Positions 9,785 through 19,363 of a stretch of 64,000 nt of DNA are shown piece after piece; the first letter of the stretch is position 1, and the number at the start of each line of letters is the position of its first letter. A model generated the notes under the pieces. That model did no database searches. It had not been told where the DNA came from and saw only the letters and a list, made by a program, of their open reading frames with translations. This stretch comes from Sphingomonas sp. Its GTDB lineage: Bacteria; Pseudomonadota; Alphaproteobacteria; Sphingomonadales; Sphingomonadaceae. A program made the position numbers and the translations under genes. The stretch spans positions 310,001-374,000 of the forward strand of contig NZ_JAHBZI010000001.1 in NCBI RefSeq assembly GCF_019635515.1, written 5' to 3'.

Positions 9785-11578
9785 TTATTTGACGCCGTGC
9801 ATCCACTTCTTGAGCGGGAAGCTCAGGAGCAGCAGCAGCACGCCCAGCCCGATCGCCCACCAGGCGATCAGCGTGAAGACATGGGTGTAGGTGTCGAGGC
9901 TGACCTTGAGATTGGTCACCTGACCGCCCACCGTCTCGACGCTTGCGAACTGGGCGATCACGCCGGCGACGTACTGCGCCACCGAGATCGACAGGAACCA
10001 CACGCCCATCATCAGCCCGACGATCCGCGCGATCGAGAGCTTGGTGATCATGCTCAGGCCCACCGGCGAGATGCACAGCTCCGCGAAGCTGTGGATCAGA
10101 TAGAGCCCGGCCAGCCACCAGATCGCCACCTTGAAGTCGTCACCGGCGAAGCTGGCGCCCCATGCGAGCAGCAGGAAGCCCAGCGCCACGCCGATCAGCG
10201 CGGTGCCGAACTTGACCGGGATCGTCGGCTCCATCCCGCGCTTGGCGAGGCTGGTCCACAGCATCGACATGAACGGAGCGAGAAGCACGATGAAGGCGGC
10301 GTTGAAGAACTGGGTCTGCCCCGCGGTGATCGTGAACAGGCCGAATACCGAGAGATCGGTGTTGCGATCGGCGAACAAGGTCAGTGACGAGCCGGCCTGC
10401 TCGAACAGCGTCCAGAACACGACGTTGAAGACGATCAGCACCATCGCCGCCAGCATCATCTGGAATTCCTGGCGGCTGCCGGCCATTGCCGACCAGATCA
10501 GGATTCCGGGCACGCCGAGCAGAAACGAGCCGAACAGCAATTTGCCCATCAGCGGCAGCGCCATGACATAGCCGACGATACCCGAGCCTTCGGCCGGCGC
10601 GGGGGCGTTCATCAGGTTGACGTAAAGCAGGTAGAACAGCGGCACGACGCACAGCGCCGCGATATAGATGATCCATTGCTGCTTGTTGACGTTGGGCTTG
10701 GCCGGAGGCTCGCCATAGCCGGCGAGCGACGGTCCGGCGAAGTGGATCAGGCACCACGAGATCATCATGCCGATCGCGGCGAGCAGGAAGCCGACCCACC
10801 AGTCATACGCAACGGCCAGCCACGGGCAGAGGATCTGCGAGAATAGCGAACCGAGATTGATGCCCATGTAGAATATGGTGAAGCCGCTGTCGCGGCGCCG
10901 GTCGCCTTGCGCATAGAGCTCGCCGACCATCGTCGAGATATTGGGTTTGAAGAAACCATTGCCGACGCTGACCATCGACAGCGCGAACAGCATCAGCATG
11001 ACATGGAACGGGCTGCGCTCGGCGTCCGATTCGAAGCTACCCTTGGCGACCTTCTGCACCGATGCGCCATTTTCGAGCAGATCGACGGTGCCGTCGTCAT
11101 TGCCCTTGATCTCGAGCTTGCGCGCGCCCTGGACGACGTAGCGGACTTCCTTGTCCGCCTGCTTCTCGATCGAGACCTCGTAGCGCTGGCCGTCGATCGT
11201 CGCGTTCGGCCTGGCGGTCTCGCCGCCGAAGCAGAGCGTGAGATAGCCGAGCGACATGATGATCGCGCCGAACTTCACCGCGCGCTTGGAGCCGAGATAC
11301 TGATCGGCGAGGTAGCCGCCGACGAGCGGGGTCAGGTAGACCAAGGCGGTGAACCCGCCATAGATACCGGTCGCCTGCCGGTCGCCGAACATGAAATGCT
11401 GGGTCAGATAGAGCGTCAGCAGCGCCCGCATGCCGTAATAGCCGAAGCGCTCCCACATCTCGGTGGTGAACAGCCGCGCGAGCTGGCGCGGATGCCCGAA
11501 CCAGGTCTTCTCATCGGCTGGATTGATATGGGTGATATCCGGTTCTGCCGGATTATCGGCGGTAGGTGTGTCGACCAT
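9785..11578 (-). CDS. Proton-dependent oligopeptide transporter (POT/PTR2 family)
   Basis: This 597-residue inner-membrane symporter imports di- or tripeptides with protons. The PTR2 family signature is visible near the N-terminus (FGYYGMRALLTLYL), followed by many hydrophobic helices and FYMGINLGSLFSQ. It is longer than the usual 450-500 residues because of a hydrophilic insertion at about residues 118-185 rich in Lys, Glu and Asp, which looks like a soluble loop between early helices. The gene stands alone with its own terminator. Substrate preference cannot be inferred. Confidence 0.93.
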   Translation of the reverse strand: MVDTPTADNPAEPDITHINPADEKTWFGHPRQLARLFTTEMWERFGYYGMRALLTLYLTQHFMFGDRQATGIYGGFTALVYLTPLVGGYLADQYLGSKRAVKFGAIIMSLGYLTLCFGGETARPNATIDGQRYEVSIEKQADKEVRYVVQGARKLEIKGNDDGTVDLLENGASVQKVAKGSFESDAERSPFHVMLMLFALSMVSVGNGFFKPNISTMVGELYAQGDRRRDSGFTIFYMGINLGSLFSQILCPWLAVAYDWWVGFLLAAIGMMISWCLIHFAGPSLAGYGEPPAKPNVNKQQWIIYIAALCVVPLFYLLYVNLMNAPAPAEGSGIVGYVMALPLMGKLLFGSFLLGVPGILIWSAMAGSRQEFQMMLAAMVLIVFNVVFWTLFEQAGSSLTLFADRNTDLSVFGLFTITAGQTQFFNAAFIVLLAPFMSMLWTSLAKRGMEPTIPVKFGTALIGVALGFLLLAWGASFAGDDFKVAIWWLAGLYLIHSFAELCISPVGLSMITKLSIARIVGLMMGVWFLSISVAQYVAGVIAQFASVETVGGQVTNLKVSLDTYTHVFTLIAWWAIGLGVLLLLLSFPLKKWMHGVK

Positions 11579-11701
11579 GCGGGAAAATCCCCTCTTTTTC
11601 TCATCTTCCGGGCGGTGCCCGGCGCATGGGCGGCGAGACTAGACGGAATGAAGCGGCTGTAAAGCATCGGCTTGCTTGGCGCGGGCGCCGCGGCTTCCTA
11701 G

Positions 11702-12319
11702 ATGCGCGTGATGTTCAACGACCGCTCCACGCCGCTCACGCTCCTCAAGACCCGCCGCTCGGGCAAGCCGCGCGAGATGGTCGCGCCGGGCCCGAGCCGC
11801 GAGCAATTGCTCGAAATCATCGAGATCGCCTCGCGCACCCCCGATCATGGCAAGCTCTTCCCGTGGCGTTTCGTGGTGGTGCCCGATGAAGCGCGCGACG
11901 CGCTGGCGGCGAAGCTGGGTGATATCCTGCGCGCCGAGAAAGCCGACTGCACCGACCGCGATGTCGAGGCCGCCTGGCAGTTTGCGCGCCAGGCGCCGGC
12001 GCTGGTGGTCGTGCTGTCCGCGCCGATCGCGGAGCACAAGGTTCCTGTGTGGGAACAGGAGCTTTCGGCCGGCGCCGTGGCGATGAACCTGCTCCATGCC
12101 GCCCATGCTTCCGGCTTCGTCGGCGGCTGGATCACCGGCTGGGCGGCCTATTCGGACGCGGTTCGCGACCTGTTTGGCAAGGAAGGCGAGCGGATCGCCG
12201 GATTCATGTTTCTCGGCACTCCCGCGCGGCCACTGGAAGAACGCCCGCGACCTGCACTGTCCGAAATCGTACAGTTTTGGCAAAACGGGTATGGACATAC
12301 TGTGCAATCAGTGTATTAG
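11702..12319 (+). CDS. Nitroreductase-family flavoprotein (YdjA-like)
   Basis: This 205-residue protein belongs to the small FMN-dependent nitroreductase family. The FMN-binding N-terminal motif is present (LLKTRRSGK), then IASRTPDHGKLFPWRF as in YdjA-type members and a central GAVAMNLLHAAHASG helix. Such enzymes reduce nitro compounds or quinones with NAD(P)H, but true substrates are usually unknown. No clear Shine-Dalgarno precedes the ATG at 11702; an ATG nine bases later is equally possible. The end runs into the probable promoter of the GntR regulator, 6 nt downstream. Confidence 0.87.
   Translation: MRVMFNDRSTPLTLLKTRRSGKPREMVAPGPSREQLLEIIEIASRTPDHGKLFPWRFVVVPDEARDALAAKLGDILRAEKADCTDRDVEAAWQFARQAPALVVVLSAPIAEHKVPVWEQELSAGAVAMNLLHAAHASGFVGGWITGWAAYSDAVRDLFGKEGERIAGFMFLGTPARPLEERPRPALSEIVQFWQNGYGHTVQSVY
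12289..12300. promoter_or_regulatory. Candidate operator GTATG-GA-CATAC before the GntR gene
   Basis: Two 5-bp arms, GTATG and CATAC, flank a 2-nt centre, with a second small inverted repeat ACTG..CAGT just after. The site is about 26 bp before the regulator's start, inside the 3' end of the nitroreductase gene. GntR-family proteins often bind such GT..AC palindromes and repress themselves. The assignment is a guess from position and symmetry. Confidence 0.3.
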
Positions 12320-12325
12320 GGAGGC

Positions 12326-12682
12326 ATGACAGCGCTAGAGCATGAAGATTCGCCCGTATATCTCAAGCTCCGTGCGAGCATCGCCGCGGCGATTCTGCGC
12401 GGTCAATATCGTGCGGGCGATCAGCTTCCCTCGGTACGCGCGCTTGCCGCCGAGCACGGCGCCAATCCGCTGACCGTGGCCAAGGCGTATCAGAGCTTCC
12501 AGGACGACGGCTATGTCGAGGTCCGTCGCGGCGTCGGCATGTTCGTGCTGCCCGGCGCGGTCGAGCGGCTGCGCGTCGCCGAGCGCGATCGCTTCCTCAC
12601 CGGCTATTGGCCGCGCGTGAAGGAGCATATCGCGCTGCTCGGGCTCGATGCCGGCGAGTTGCTGGGGCGCGAACTGGCGTAA
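12326..12682 (+). CDS. GntR-family transcriptional regulator, YtrA subfamily
   Basis: This 118-residue protein has a GntR winged-helix domain at residues 10-78 (GDQLPSVRALAAEHGANPLTVAKAYQ, quoted in part: PSVRALAAEHG). Only a short helical tail follows instead of a FadR/HutC effector domain. That size and layout match the YtrA subfamily, which usually controls ABC transporters or membrane proteins. Here the immediate downstream gene is lepB, starting 5 nt after the stop, so the pair may be cotranscribed. GGAGG lies unusually close to the ATG. Confidence 0.85.
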   Translation: MTALEHEDSPVYLKLRASIAAAILRGQYRAGDQLPSVRALAAEHGANPLTVAKAYQSFQDDGYVEVRRGVGMFVLPGAVERLRVAERDRFLTGYWPRVKEHIALLGLDAGELLGRELA

Positions 12683-12687
12683 AGCGC

Positions 12688-13530
12688 ATGCGTCGGTTCG
12701 CGATCCCGAACTGGCTCAAACCGTTCACACCCTGGATATTGCTGGTGCTAGGCACCTTCACCTTCCAGACCGCGATCGCCAAACCCTTCTACATTCCCAG
12801 CGAATCGATGATGCCTGCGCTGCAGGTCGGCGATCGGCTGGTCGTGACGAAATATCCCTATGGCTACGCCTATTCATCGCTGTCGATCCACGGCAGCGGC
12901 GTGGTGCCCGGGCGCCTGTTCGGCCGCCTGCCCGAGCGCGGCGATATCGTCACCGTGGCGCGGCGGGGCGACGGCGCGGACCTGATCAAGCGCGTGATTG
13001 GCCTGCCGGGCGACACGATTGCGCTTAGCCACGGGCAGGTGATCCTGAACGGCGTAGCCGTGCCGCGCGTCGCCAACGGTCATGCGATGATCCCGGTCGA
13101 TGCCAATACGCCGTGCGACGCCGATATGGTGCGGCCGTTCCGTCGCCCTGGACCGGATGGCGCGCTCTATTGCCAGGTACCCCTGTTTCGCGAGACGCTG
13201 CCTAATGGCGCGAGCTACGACACGATCGATCTCGGCGATACGCATCTGCCCAACGGCTATCTTAGTCCGCGCGACAATTTCGCCACGATCCGCGTACCCG
13301 AGGGCCATGTCTTCCTGATGGGCGACAACCGCGACCAGTCCGCCGACAGCCGCTTCTCGCTGGAAGAGAAGGGGCTGGGCGGTCCGGTGCCGCTCGAGAC
13401 GATCAGCGGCCGCGCGGAGTTCGTGACGCACAGCTATGATGGCGACGCCGCGTGGTGGAACCCGGTCAGCTGGGTCAGCGAACTACGCGGCGGCCGTGCG
13501 GGAACGAACCTTCGTCCCGAACATCACTGA
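12688..13530 (+). CDS. lepB: Signal peptidase I
   Basis: This 280-residue membrane peptidase removes signal peptides from exported proteins. The N-terminal helix WILLVLGTFTFQTAIA is followed by the catalytic serine motif IPSESMMP (Ser40), the lysine motif DLIKRVIGLPGD (Lys101) and the C-terminal MGDNRDQSADSR box. The ATG at 12688 was chosen over a start 27 codons upstream because the latter would overlap the GntR gene with an Arg-rich, non-family extension. Between the lysine box and the GDNR box there is a longer beta-domain insertion than in E. coli-type minimal cores. The stop overlaps the next start as TGATG. Confidence 0.92.
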   Translation: MRRFAIPNWLKPFTPWILLVLGTFTFQTAIAKPFYIPSESMMPALQVGDRLVVTKYPYGYAYSSLSIHGSGVVPGRLFGRLPERGDIVTVARRGDGADLIKRVIGLPGDTIALSHGQVILNGVAVPRVANGHAMIPVDANTPCDADMVRPFRRPGPDGALYCQVPLFRETLPNGASYDTIDLGDTHLPNGYLSPRDNFATIRVPEGHVFLMGDNRDQSADSRFSLEEKGLGGPVPLETISGRAEFVTHSYDGDAAWWNPVSWVSELRGGRAGTNLRPEHH

Positions 13531-13828
13531 TGCTGGTGATCACCGGCACTTCCGCGTACCGCCCGCCAATCTCGATGCGGCCCGCCCGCATATGGCTGCG
13601 ATGATCGCCGCCAGCCGCGCCGAGGCGGGATGCCTGCACTACAGCTACGGCGAGGATGTTCTCGATCGCGGGCTGATCCACGTCACCGAATATTGGGTGA
13701 GCCGCGAAGCGCTGGCCGCGCACGGCGTGACCGCGCACATCAAGGCATGGCGGGCGAGCTGGCCGGAACTGGGCATCGGCGAACGCGATCTGACCCTGTT
13801 CGAAGCCGATGACGGCGCGCCGATCTAG
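13530..13828 (+). pseudogene. Antibiotic biosynthesis monooxygenase (ABM) family gene with a 1-nt frameshift
   Basis: ABM-family proteins are small (about 100 residues) ferredoxin-like-fold enzymes or quinone-modifying factors. The ATG at 13530 overlaps the lepB stop and encodes the typical first strand MLVITGT, but the rest (FRVPPANLDAARPH, AAMIAASRAEAGCLHYSYGE, HVTEYW) continues in another frame. Inserting one T at about 13548-13552 (ACTTCC to ACTTTCC) restores a 99-residue protein of normal length. Either the gene is mutated or the base is a sequencing error. No initiation codon in the downstream frame gives a natural start. Confidence 0.65.
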
Positions 13829-13886
13829 GCAACATTCCCGAGGCGGCGTTTCACCAATTTGCGGAAGATGGTGCTATAGCGCGGTC

Positions 13887-14074
13887 ATGCGTGTCCATAT
13901 CGTCCTCCCATTCCTGCTCCTGGCCGCTTGCCATCCGCCGGCAAAGTCGCCCGCGCCGGCCGATACCGCCGATGAAAACACGGTCGAGCAGTCGATGGAG
14001 AACAGCCAGTTCGCGGTCGAGGACCAGATCGAGAATGATGCGATCGACCAGGAAGACGTCGAGGCGAACCTTGA

Positions 14075-14078
<4 letters not shown>
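13887..14078 (+). CDS. Small acidic lipoprotein of unknown function
   Basis: This 63-residue protein has a lipoprotein signal (VLPFLLLAAC, acylated Cys15), a short Pro/Ala linker and an acidic Glu/Asp/Asn-rich tail (ENTVEQSMENSQFAVED and on). It is therefore a tiny membrane-anchored, negatively charged peptide in the periplasm. I do not recognise a family. The ATG at 13887 starts the hydrophobic leader; upstream in-frame sequence is not leader-like. Its last 4 nt overlap the end of the convergent acyl-CoA dehydrogenase gene. Confidence 0.65.
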
Positions 14079-15781
<1,703 letters not shown>

Positions 15782-15827
15782 GCTGTCTCTCTTGTCGGCG
15801 TCTTGATCGCGCTATAGCCGCAGCGTG

Positions 15828-16784
15828 ATGAGTGCAACCAAGCCCTTGATACTGCCCTATGGCGACGCGGCTATCGCCGAGGCTGCGCGCGTGATCGCCT
15901 CGGGTGGATGCGTCGGGGTGCCGACCGAGACGGTTTATGGGCTCGCTGCGGACGCAACCGACGCCCGCGCCGTGGCGGGGATCTATGAAGCCAAAGGACG
16001 GCCTTCGTTCAATCCGCTGATCGTACATGTGTGCGATCTGGCGGCGGCGGAACGGATCGCGGTGTTCGACGATGCGGCGCGCGCACTGGCGAGGCGCTTC
16101 TGGCCGGGCCCGCTGACCCTGGTGCTGCCGGCGCGTGCCGATAATGGGGTCGCGTCGCTGGTGATGGCGGGGCACTCGACCATCGCCATTCGTGTGCCCG
16201 CGCACCGGGCGATGCAGGCTTTGCTCGCGGCTACGGGTAAGCCGCTCGCGGCGCCTTCGGCCAATGCCAGCGGCGGGATCAGTCCGACGCGCGCCGCGCA
16301 TGTCGCGGCGAGCCTTGGCGGGCGAGTACCGTTGGTTATCGACGATGGCGCGACGCCTGCGGGGGTGGAATCGACGATCGTAATGGGGTCGCAGATTCTG
16401 CGCCCCGGCCCGCTGACCGAAGAACAGCTTTTCCCCGGCGAAGGCCGGAGCCCAGCCTTGAACTCTGAGTCCGGGGCCCAGCCTTCGGGGAAAGAAGGGG
16501 TGGTTTCGCCTGGGCAGCTCGCGAGCCATTATGCGCCGAGCAAGCCGTTGCGGCTGGACGCGACCGAAGCCAAGGACGAATGGCTGATCGGCTTCGGCGA
16601 AGTCGCGGGCGACGAGACGCTTTCCGCCTCCGGCGACCTCACCGAAGCTGCCGCCAATCTCTTCGATGCGCTTCACCGGGCGGATGCAGGACGCGCGGCC
16701 AAGATCGCCGTCGCACCGATTCCCGAGACCGGCGTGGGCGCCGCGATCAACGACCGCCTGCGCCGCGCGGCGCATCCGCGCTGA
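15828..16784 (+). CDS. tsaC: L-threonylcarbamoyladenylate synthase, Sua5 type
   Basis: This enzyme makes threonylcarbamoyl-AMP for t6A modification of ANN-decoding tRNAs. The YrdC domain covers about residues 10-198 (GVPTETVYGLAADA, KGRPSFNPLIVH, IAIRVPAH, APSANASG). The C-terminal Sua5 domain begins at about residue 226 (SPGQLASHYAPSKPLRL) and ends by residue 318. Between them, residues 201-223 are encoded by a palindromic REP-like element inserted in frame. I chose the ATG at 15828 over a GTG one codon earlier. Both domains look complete, so the protein is probably active. Confidence 0.93.
   Translation: MSATKPLILPYGDAAIAEAARVIASGGCVGVPTETVYGLAADATDARAVAGIYEAKGRPSFNPLIVHVCDLAAAERIAVFDDAARALARRFWPGPLTLVLPARADNGVASLVMAGHSTIAIRVPAHRAMQALLAATGKPLAAPSANASGGISPTRAAHVAASLGGRVPLVIDDGATPAGVESTIVMGSQILRPGPLTEEQLFPGEGRSPALNSESGAQPSGKEGVVSPGQLASHYAPSKPLRLDATEAKDEWLIGFGEVAGDETLSASGDLTEAAANLFDALHRADAGRAAKIAVAPIPETGVGAAINDRLRRAAHPR
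16428..16494. repeat. REP-like palindrome inserted in frame within tsaC
   Basis: The element starts CTTTTCCCCGGCGAAGGCC and ends with the near-reverse complement GGCCTTCGGGGAAAG-like arm. It also holds two direct copies of GCCCAGCCTT. It resembles intergenic palindromes elsewhere in the window and begins exactly at codon 201 of tsaC, in the interdomain linker. Confidence 0.65.
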
Positions 16785-16869
16785 CCTTTACACCTGCGCA
16801 ACAAAGAATAGAATCCCCCTCCAGTCGTAAGCGTTGCGTGCCAGCGGAACCACTTGCGGAGGGGAAATC

Positions 16870-17595
16870 ATGACCAATGTGCAGCGCGGGCTTGCCGAGA
16901 TGATCGGCACGTTCTGGCTAGTCTTCGGCGGATGCGGCAGCGCGGTGCTCGCGGCGGCATATCCCGATCTCGGCATCGGCTTTACGGGCGTGGCGCTCGC
17001 TTTCGGGCTGACGGTGCTGACCATGGCCTATTCGATCGGGCATATCTCGGGCTGCCATCTCAATCCGGCGGTAACGCTCGGGTTATGGGCGGGTGGACGC
17101 TTCGCGGCGAAGGATATCCCGCTTTATGTGATCGCGCAGGTCGTGGGCGCCTGCATCGCCGCGTACCTGCTTTACCATGTCGCGAGCGGCGCGCCGGGCT
17201 ATGCAGGCGGCTTGGCCTCGAACGGCTTTGGCGAGCATTCGCCTGGCAAATTCTCGTTCGAGGCGGGGATGGTGATCGAAGTGGTGCTGACCTTCATCTT
17301 CCTGCTCGTCATCATGGGATCGACTGACAGCCGTGCGCCCGCGGGCTTCGCGCCGATCGCGATCGGGCTGTGCCTGACGCTGATCCATCTGATCTCGATT
17401 CCGGTGACCAACACCTCGGTCAATCCCGCGCGCTCGACCGGGCCGGCGCTGCTCGAAGGCGGGATCGCGCTGCAGCAGCTAATGTGGTTCTGGATCGCGC
17501 CGATCGCCGGGGCGCTGATCGGCGGCTTTGCTTATAAGCTGCTTGGCGCCGATGCGACGAAGCGGCCGCCGATCGAAGGCGAAGCGCTTCCCTGA
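16870..17595 (+). CDS. aqpZ: Aquaporin Z
   Basis: This 241-residue MIP-family channel conducts water across the inner membrane. Both NPA boxes are intact (HLNPAVTLG and [11 protein letters not shown]), with six transmembrane helices and the family start [19 protein letters not shown]. The selectivity-filter surroundings (an Arg after the second NPA, NPAR) fit the water-specific AqpZ group rather than glycerol facilitators. A strong Shine-Dalgarno, GGAGGGGAAATC, sets the ATG at 16870. It stands alone between tsaC and convergent msrA. Confidence 0.95.
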   Translation: MTNVQRGLAEMIGTFWLVFGGCGSAVLAAAYPDLGIGFTGVALAFGLTVLTMAYSIGHISGCHLNPAVTLGLWAGGRFAAKDIPLYVIAQVVGACIAAYLLYHVASGAPGYAGGLASNGFGEHSPGKFSFEAGMVIEVVLTFIFLLVIMGSTDSRAPAGFAPIAIGLCLTLIHLISIPVTNTSVNPARSTGPALLEGGIALQQLMWFWIAPIAGALIGGFAYKLLGADATKRPPIEGEALP

Positions 17596-17602
17596 CCGAT
17601 CA

Positions 17603-17624
17603 GGGCGCGGCTCAGGCCGCGCCC
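17603..17624. terminator. Hairpin between aqpZ and msrA, overlapping the msrA stop
   Basis: A perfect 9-bp stem, GGGCGCGGC / GCCGCGCCC, encloses the tetranucleotide that contains the msrA stop codon (17612-17614). No T-run follows. It may help end both convergent transcripts, but this is uncertain. Confidence 0.35.
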
Positions 17625-18154
17625 TCCTTGGCCCGCGCGGCGAAGCTCTTGCGGAGCTTGCGCAGCTTGGGCGGGATGACGGCGAGGCAATAGGGGTTAC
17701 GCTGGCCTTCGCCAGACCAATATTCCTGGTGATATTCCTCGGCGGGCCACCATTCGCCGAGCGTCTCGATGCTGGTCACGATCGGGGCGGGCCAATCGGG
17801 GCGAGCGCGGTCGAGCGCGTCCAGCGCCTCGCGCTCCTGCTCGGCCGAATGCGGGAAGATCGCCGAGCGGTATTGGGTGCCGATATCATTGCCCTGGCGA
17901 TTGAGCTGGGTCGGATCGTGCGTCGCCAGGAAGATGTCGAGGATCTCGCCATAGCTGATCTGGTCGGTGTCGAAGCTGACGCGGATCGCCTCGGCATGGC
18001 CGGTCGTGCCCGAGCAGACCTCTTTGTAAGTGGGGTTGACCTTGGTCCCGCCGATATAGCCGCTCTCGACACCGGTGACGCCAATCACATCGTTGAACAC
18101 CGCTTCGGTGCACCAGAAACATCCGCCTGCCAGCGTCGCGGTCTCGATGGTCAT
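17612..18154 (-). CDS. msrA: Peptide methionine (S)-S-oxide reductase
   Basis: This 180-residue enzyme repairs methionine-S-sulfoxide in proteins, in the cytoplasm. The active-site motif GGCFWCTEAVF lies at residues 10-20, followed by GVESGYIGG and GHAEAIRVSFD, all typical of MsrA. The start is the ATG at 18152-18154, preceded by AAGGAG at six bases; the in-frame TTG two codons earlier is less likely. The C-terminal part lacks an obvious pair of recycling cysteines, so thioredoxin recycling may use a different route. It diverges from galE. Confidence 0.95.
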   Translation of the reverse strand: MTIETATLAGGCFWCTEAVFNDVIGVTGVESGYIGGTKVNPTYKEVCSGTTGHAEAIRVSFDTDQISYGEILDIFLATHDPTQLNRQGNDIGTQYRSAIFPHSAEQEREALDALDRARPDWPAPIVTSIETLGEWWPAEEYHQEYWSGEGQRNPYCLAVIPPKLRKLRKSFAARAKEGAA

Positions 18155-18213
18155 CTGCAACTCCTTGCTTACCGGCCCAAGATAGGATTGAGCGGAAGAA
18201 CCACAATGCGGGG

Positions 18214-19215
18214 ATGACGATGCGCGACGGAACGGTGATGGTCACGGGCGGGGCGGGCTATATCGGCAGCCATGCCGTGCTGGCCTTGCTCGATGCGGGC
18301 TGGAAAGTCGTGGTGATCGACAATCTCGTCACCGGCTTCGACTGGGCGGTCGACAAGCGCGCTTCGCTGGTGGTCGCCGATATCGAGGACGACGCCACGG
18401 TCCGCGCCACGATCCGCGAGCATGGGGTGATCGCGATCATGCACTTCGCCGGATCGGTGGTGGTGCCCGAGAGCGTGACCGACCCACTCAAATATTACCG
18501 CAACAACACCGTCGCCAGCCGCGCGCTGATCGAAAGCGCGGTGGCCGAAGGCGTGAAGCATTTCATCTTCTCCTCGACGGCGGCGACCTATGGCATTCCC
18601 GAGGTGGTGCCGGTCAAGGAAGACAGCCCCAAGCTGCCGATCAACCCCTATGGCATGTCCAAGCTGATGACCGAGATCATGCTCAAGGATGTCGCGGCGG
18701 CGCATCCGATCAATTATTGCGCGCTGCGCTATTTCAACGTGGCCGGCGCCGATCCGCAGGGGCGCTCGGGGCAGAGCACGGCGGGCGCGACGCACCTGAT
18801 CAAGGTCGCGGTGGAAGCCGCTACCGGGAAGCGGGAGAGCGTCGGCGTGTTCGGCACCGACTTCGACACGCCGGACGGGACGGGTGTGCGCGACTATATC
18901 CATGTCAGCGATCTGGCGGCGGCGCATGTCGACGCGCTCGACCTGCTGATCGCCGACCCGGCCAAGAACCACACGATGAACGCCGGCTATGGCCGCGGCT
19001 TCTCGGTGCTCGAAGTGCTCGACGCGGTCGACCGGGTGACCAATCTGACGATCAACCGCAAGCTGGAAGGGCGCCGCGCGGGCGATCCCGACATGCTGAT
19101 TTCGGACAACTCAGCGATCCTCGCGGCGCTGCCGTGGCGGCCGAAGAATGACGATCTCGACCAGATCGTCCGGGATGCGCTGGCGTGGGAGCGCAAGCTG
19201 GCTGAGCGCGCCTAA
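18214..19215 (+). CDS. galE: UDP-glucose 4-epimerase
   Basis: This 333-residue extended short-chain dehydrogenase interconverts UDP-glucose and UDP-galactose. It shows the NAD-binding GGAGYIGS near residue 13, the SSTAATYG serine motif, the catalytic NPYGMSK tyrosine-lysine motif and the product-side motif DYIHVSDLA. The overall length is normal. It supplies UDP-galactose for lipopolysaccharide or exopolysaccharide; no other sugar-nucleotide genes are adjacent. The end is followed by about 90 bp and then dispersed repeat copy C in the opposite orientation. Confidence 0.94.
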   Translation: MTMRDGTVMVTGGAGYIGSHAVLALLDAGWKVVVIDNLVTGFDWAVDKRASLVVADIEDDATVRATIREHGVIAIMHFAGSVVVPESVTDPLKYYRNNTVASRALIESAVAEGVKHFIFSSTAATYGIPEVVPVKEDSPKLPINPYGMSKLMTEIMLKDVAAAHPINYCALRYFNVAGADPQGRSGQSTAGATHLIKVAVEAATGKRESVGVFGTDFDTPDGTGVRDYIHVSDLAAAHVDALDLLIADPAKNHTMNAGYGRGFSVLEVLDAVDRVTNLTINRKLEGRRAGDPDMLISDNSAILAALPWRPKNDDLDQIVRDALAWERKLAERA

Positions 19216-19302
19216 CTTCACGCTTTTCACGGTCGTTCGGGTTCAAAGTTGCGCGCGTGGGAAATTTTCGTGCGTGGCGGGCTGTGGTGGGTTTCGACAG
19301 CG

Positions 19303-19363
19303 TCAAAGAGCGGGCCGGCGCTTCCGGCCGACACAGCCAAGCAGGCGAAATCCTACATTGCAA
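19303..19363 (-). repeat. Dispersed repeat family, copy C
   Basis: On the minus strand it reads TTGCAATGTAGGATTTCGCC, then TGCTTGGC, a GC-rich palindromic middle (GGCCGGAAGCGCCGGCC) and CGCTCTTTGA. It matches cores of copies A and B over most of its 61 nt, but lacks their ATGGTC..GACCAT tail. The PAP2 gene runs into it: the last two codons before the stop (GCA ATG) and the TAG itself lie within the repeat. Confidence 0.75.

Noticed and set aside
13436..13828. Long-frame start for the ABM gene inside lepB, avoiding a frameshift
   Set aside because: It would add about 30 residues read from lepB in another frame (ANYAAAVRERTF) that no ABM protein has; a frameshift explains the data better.
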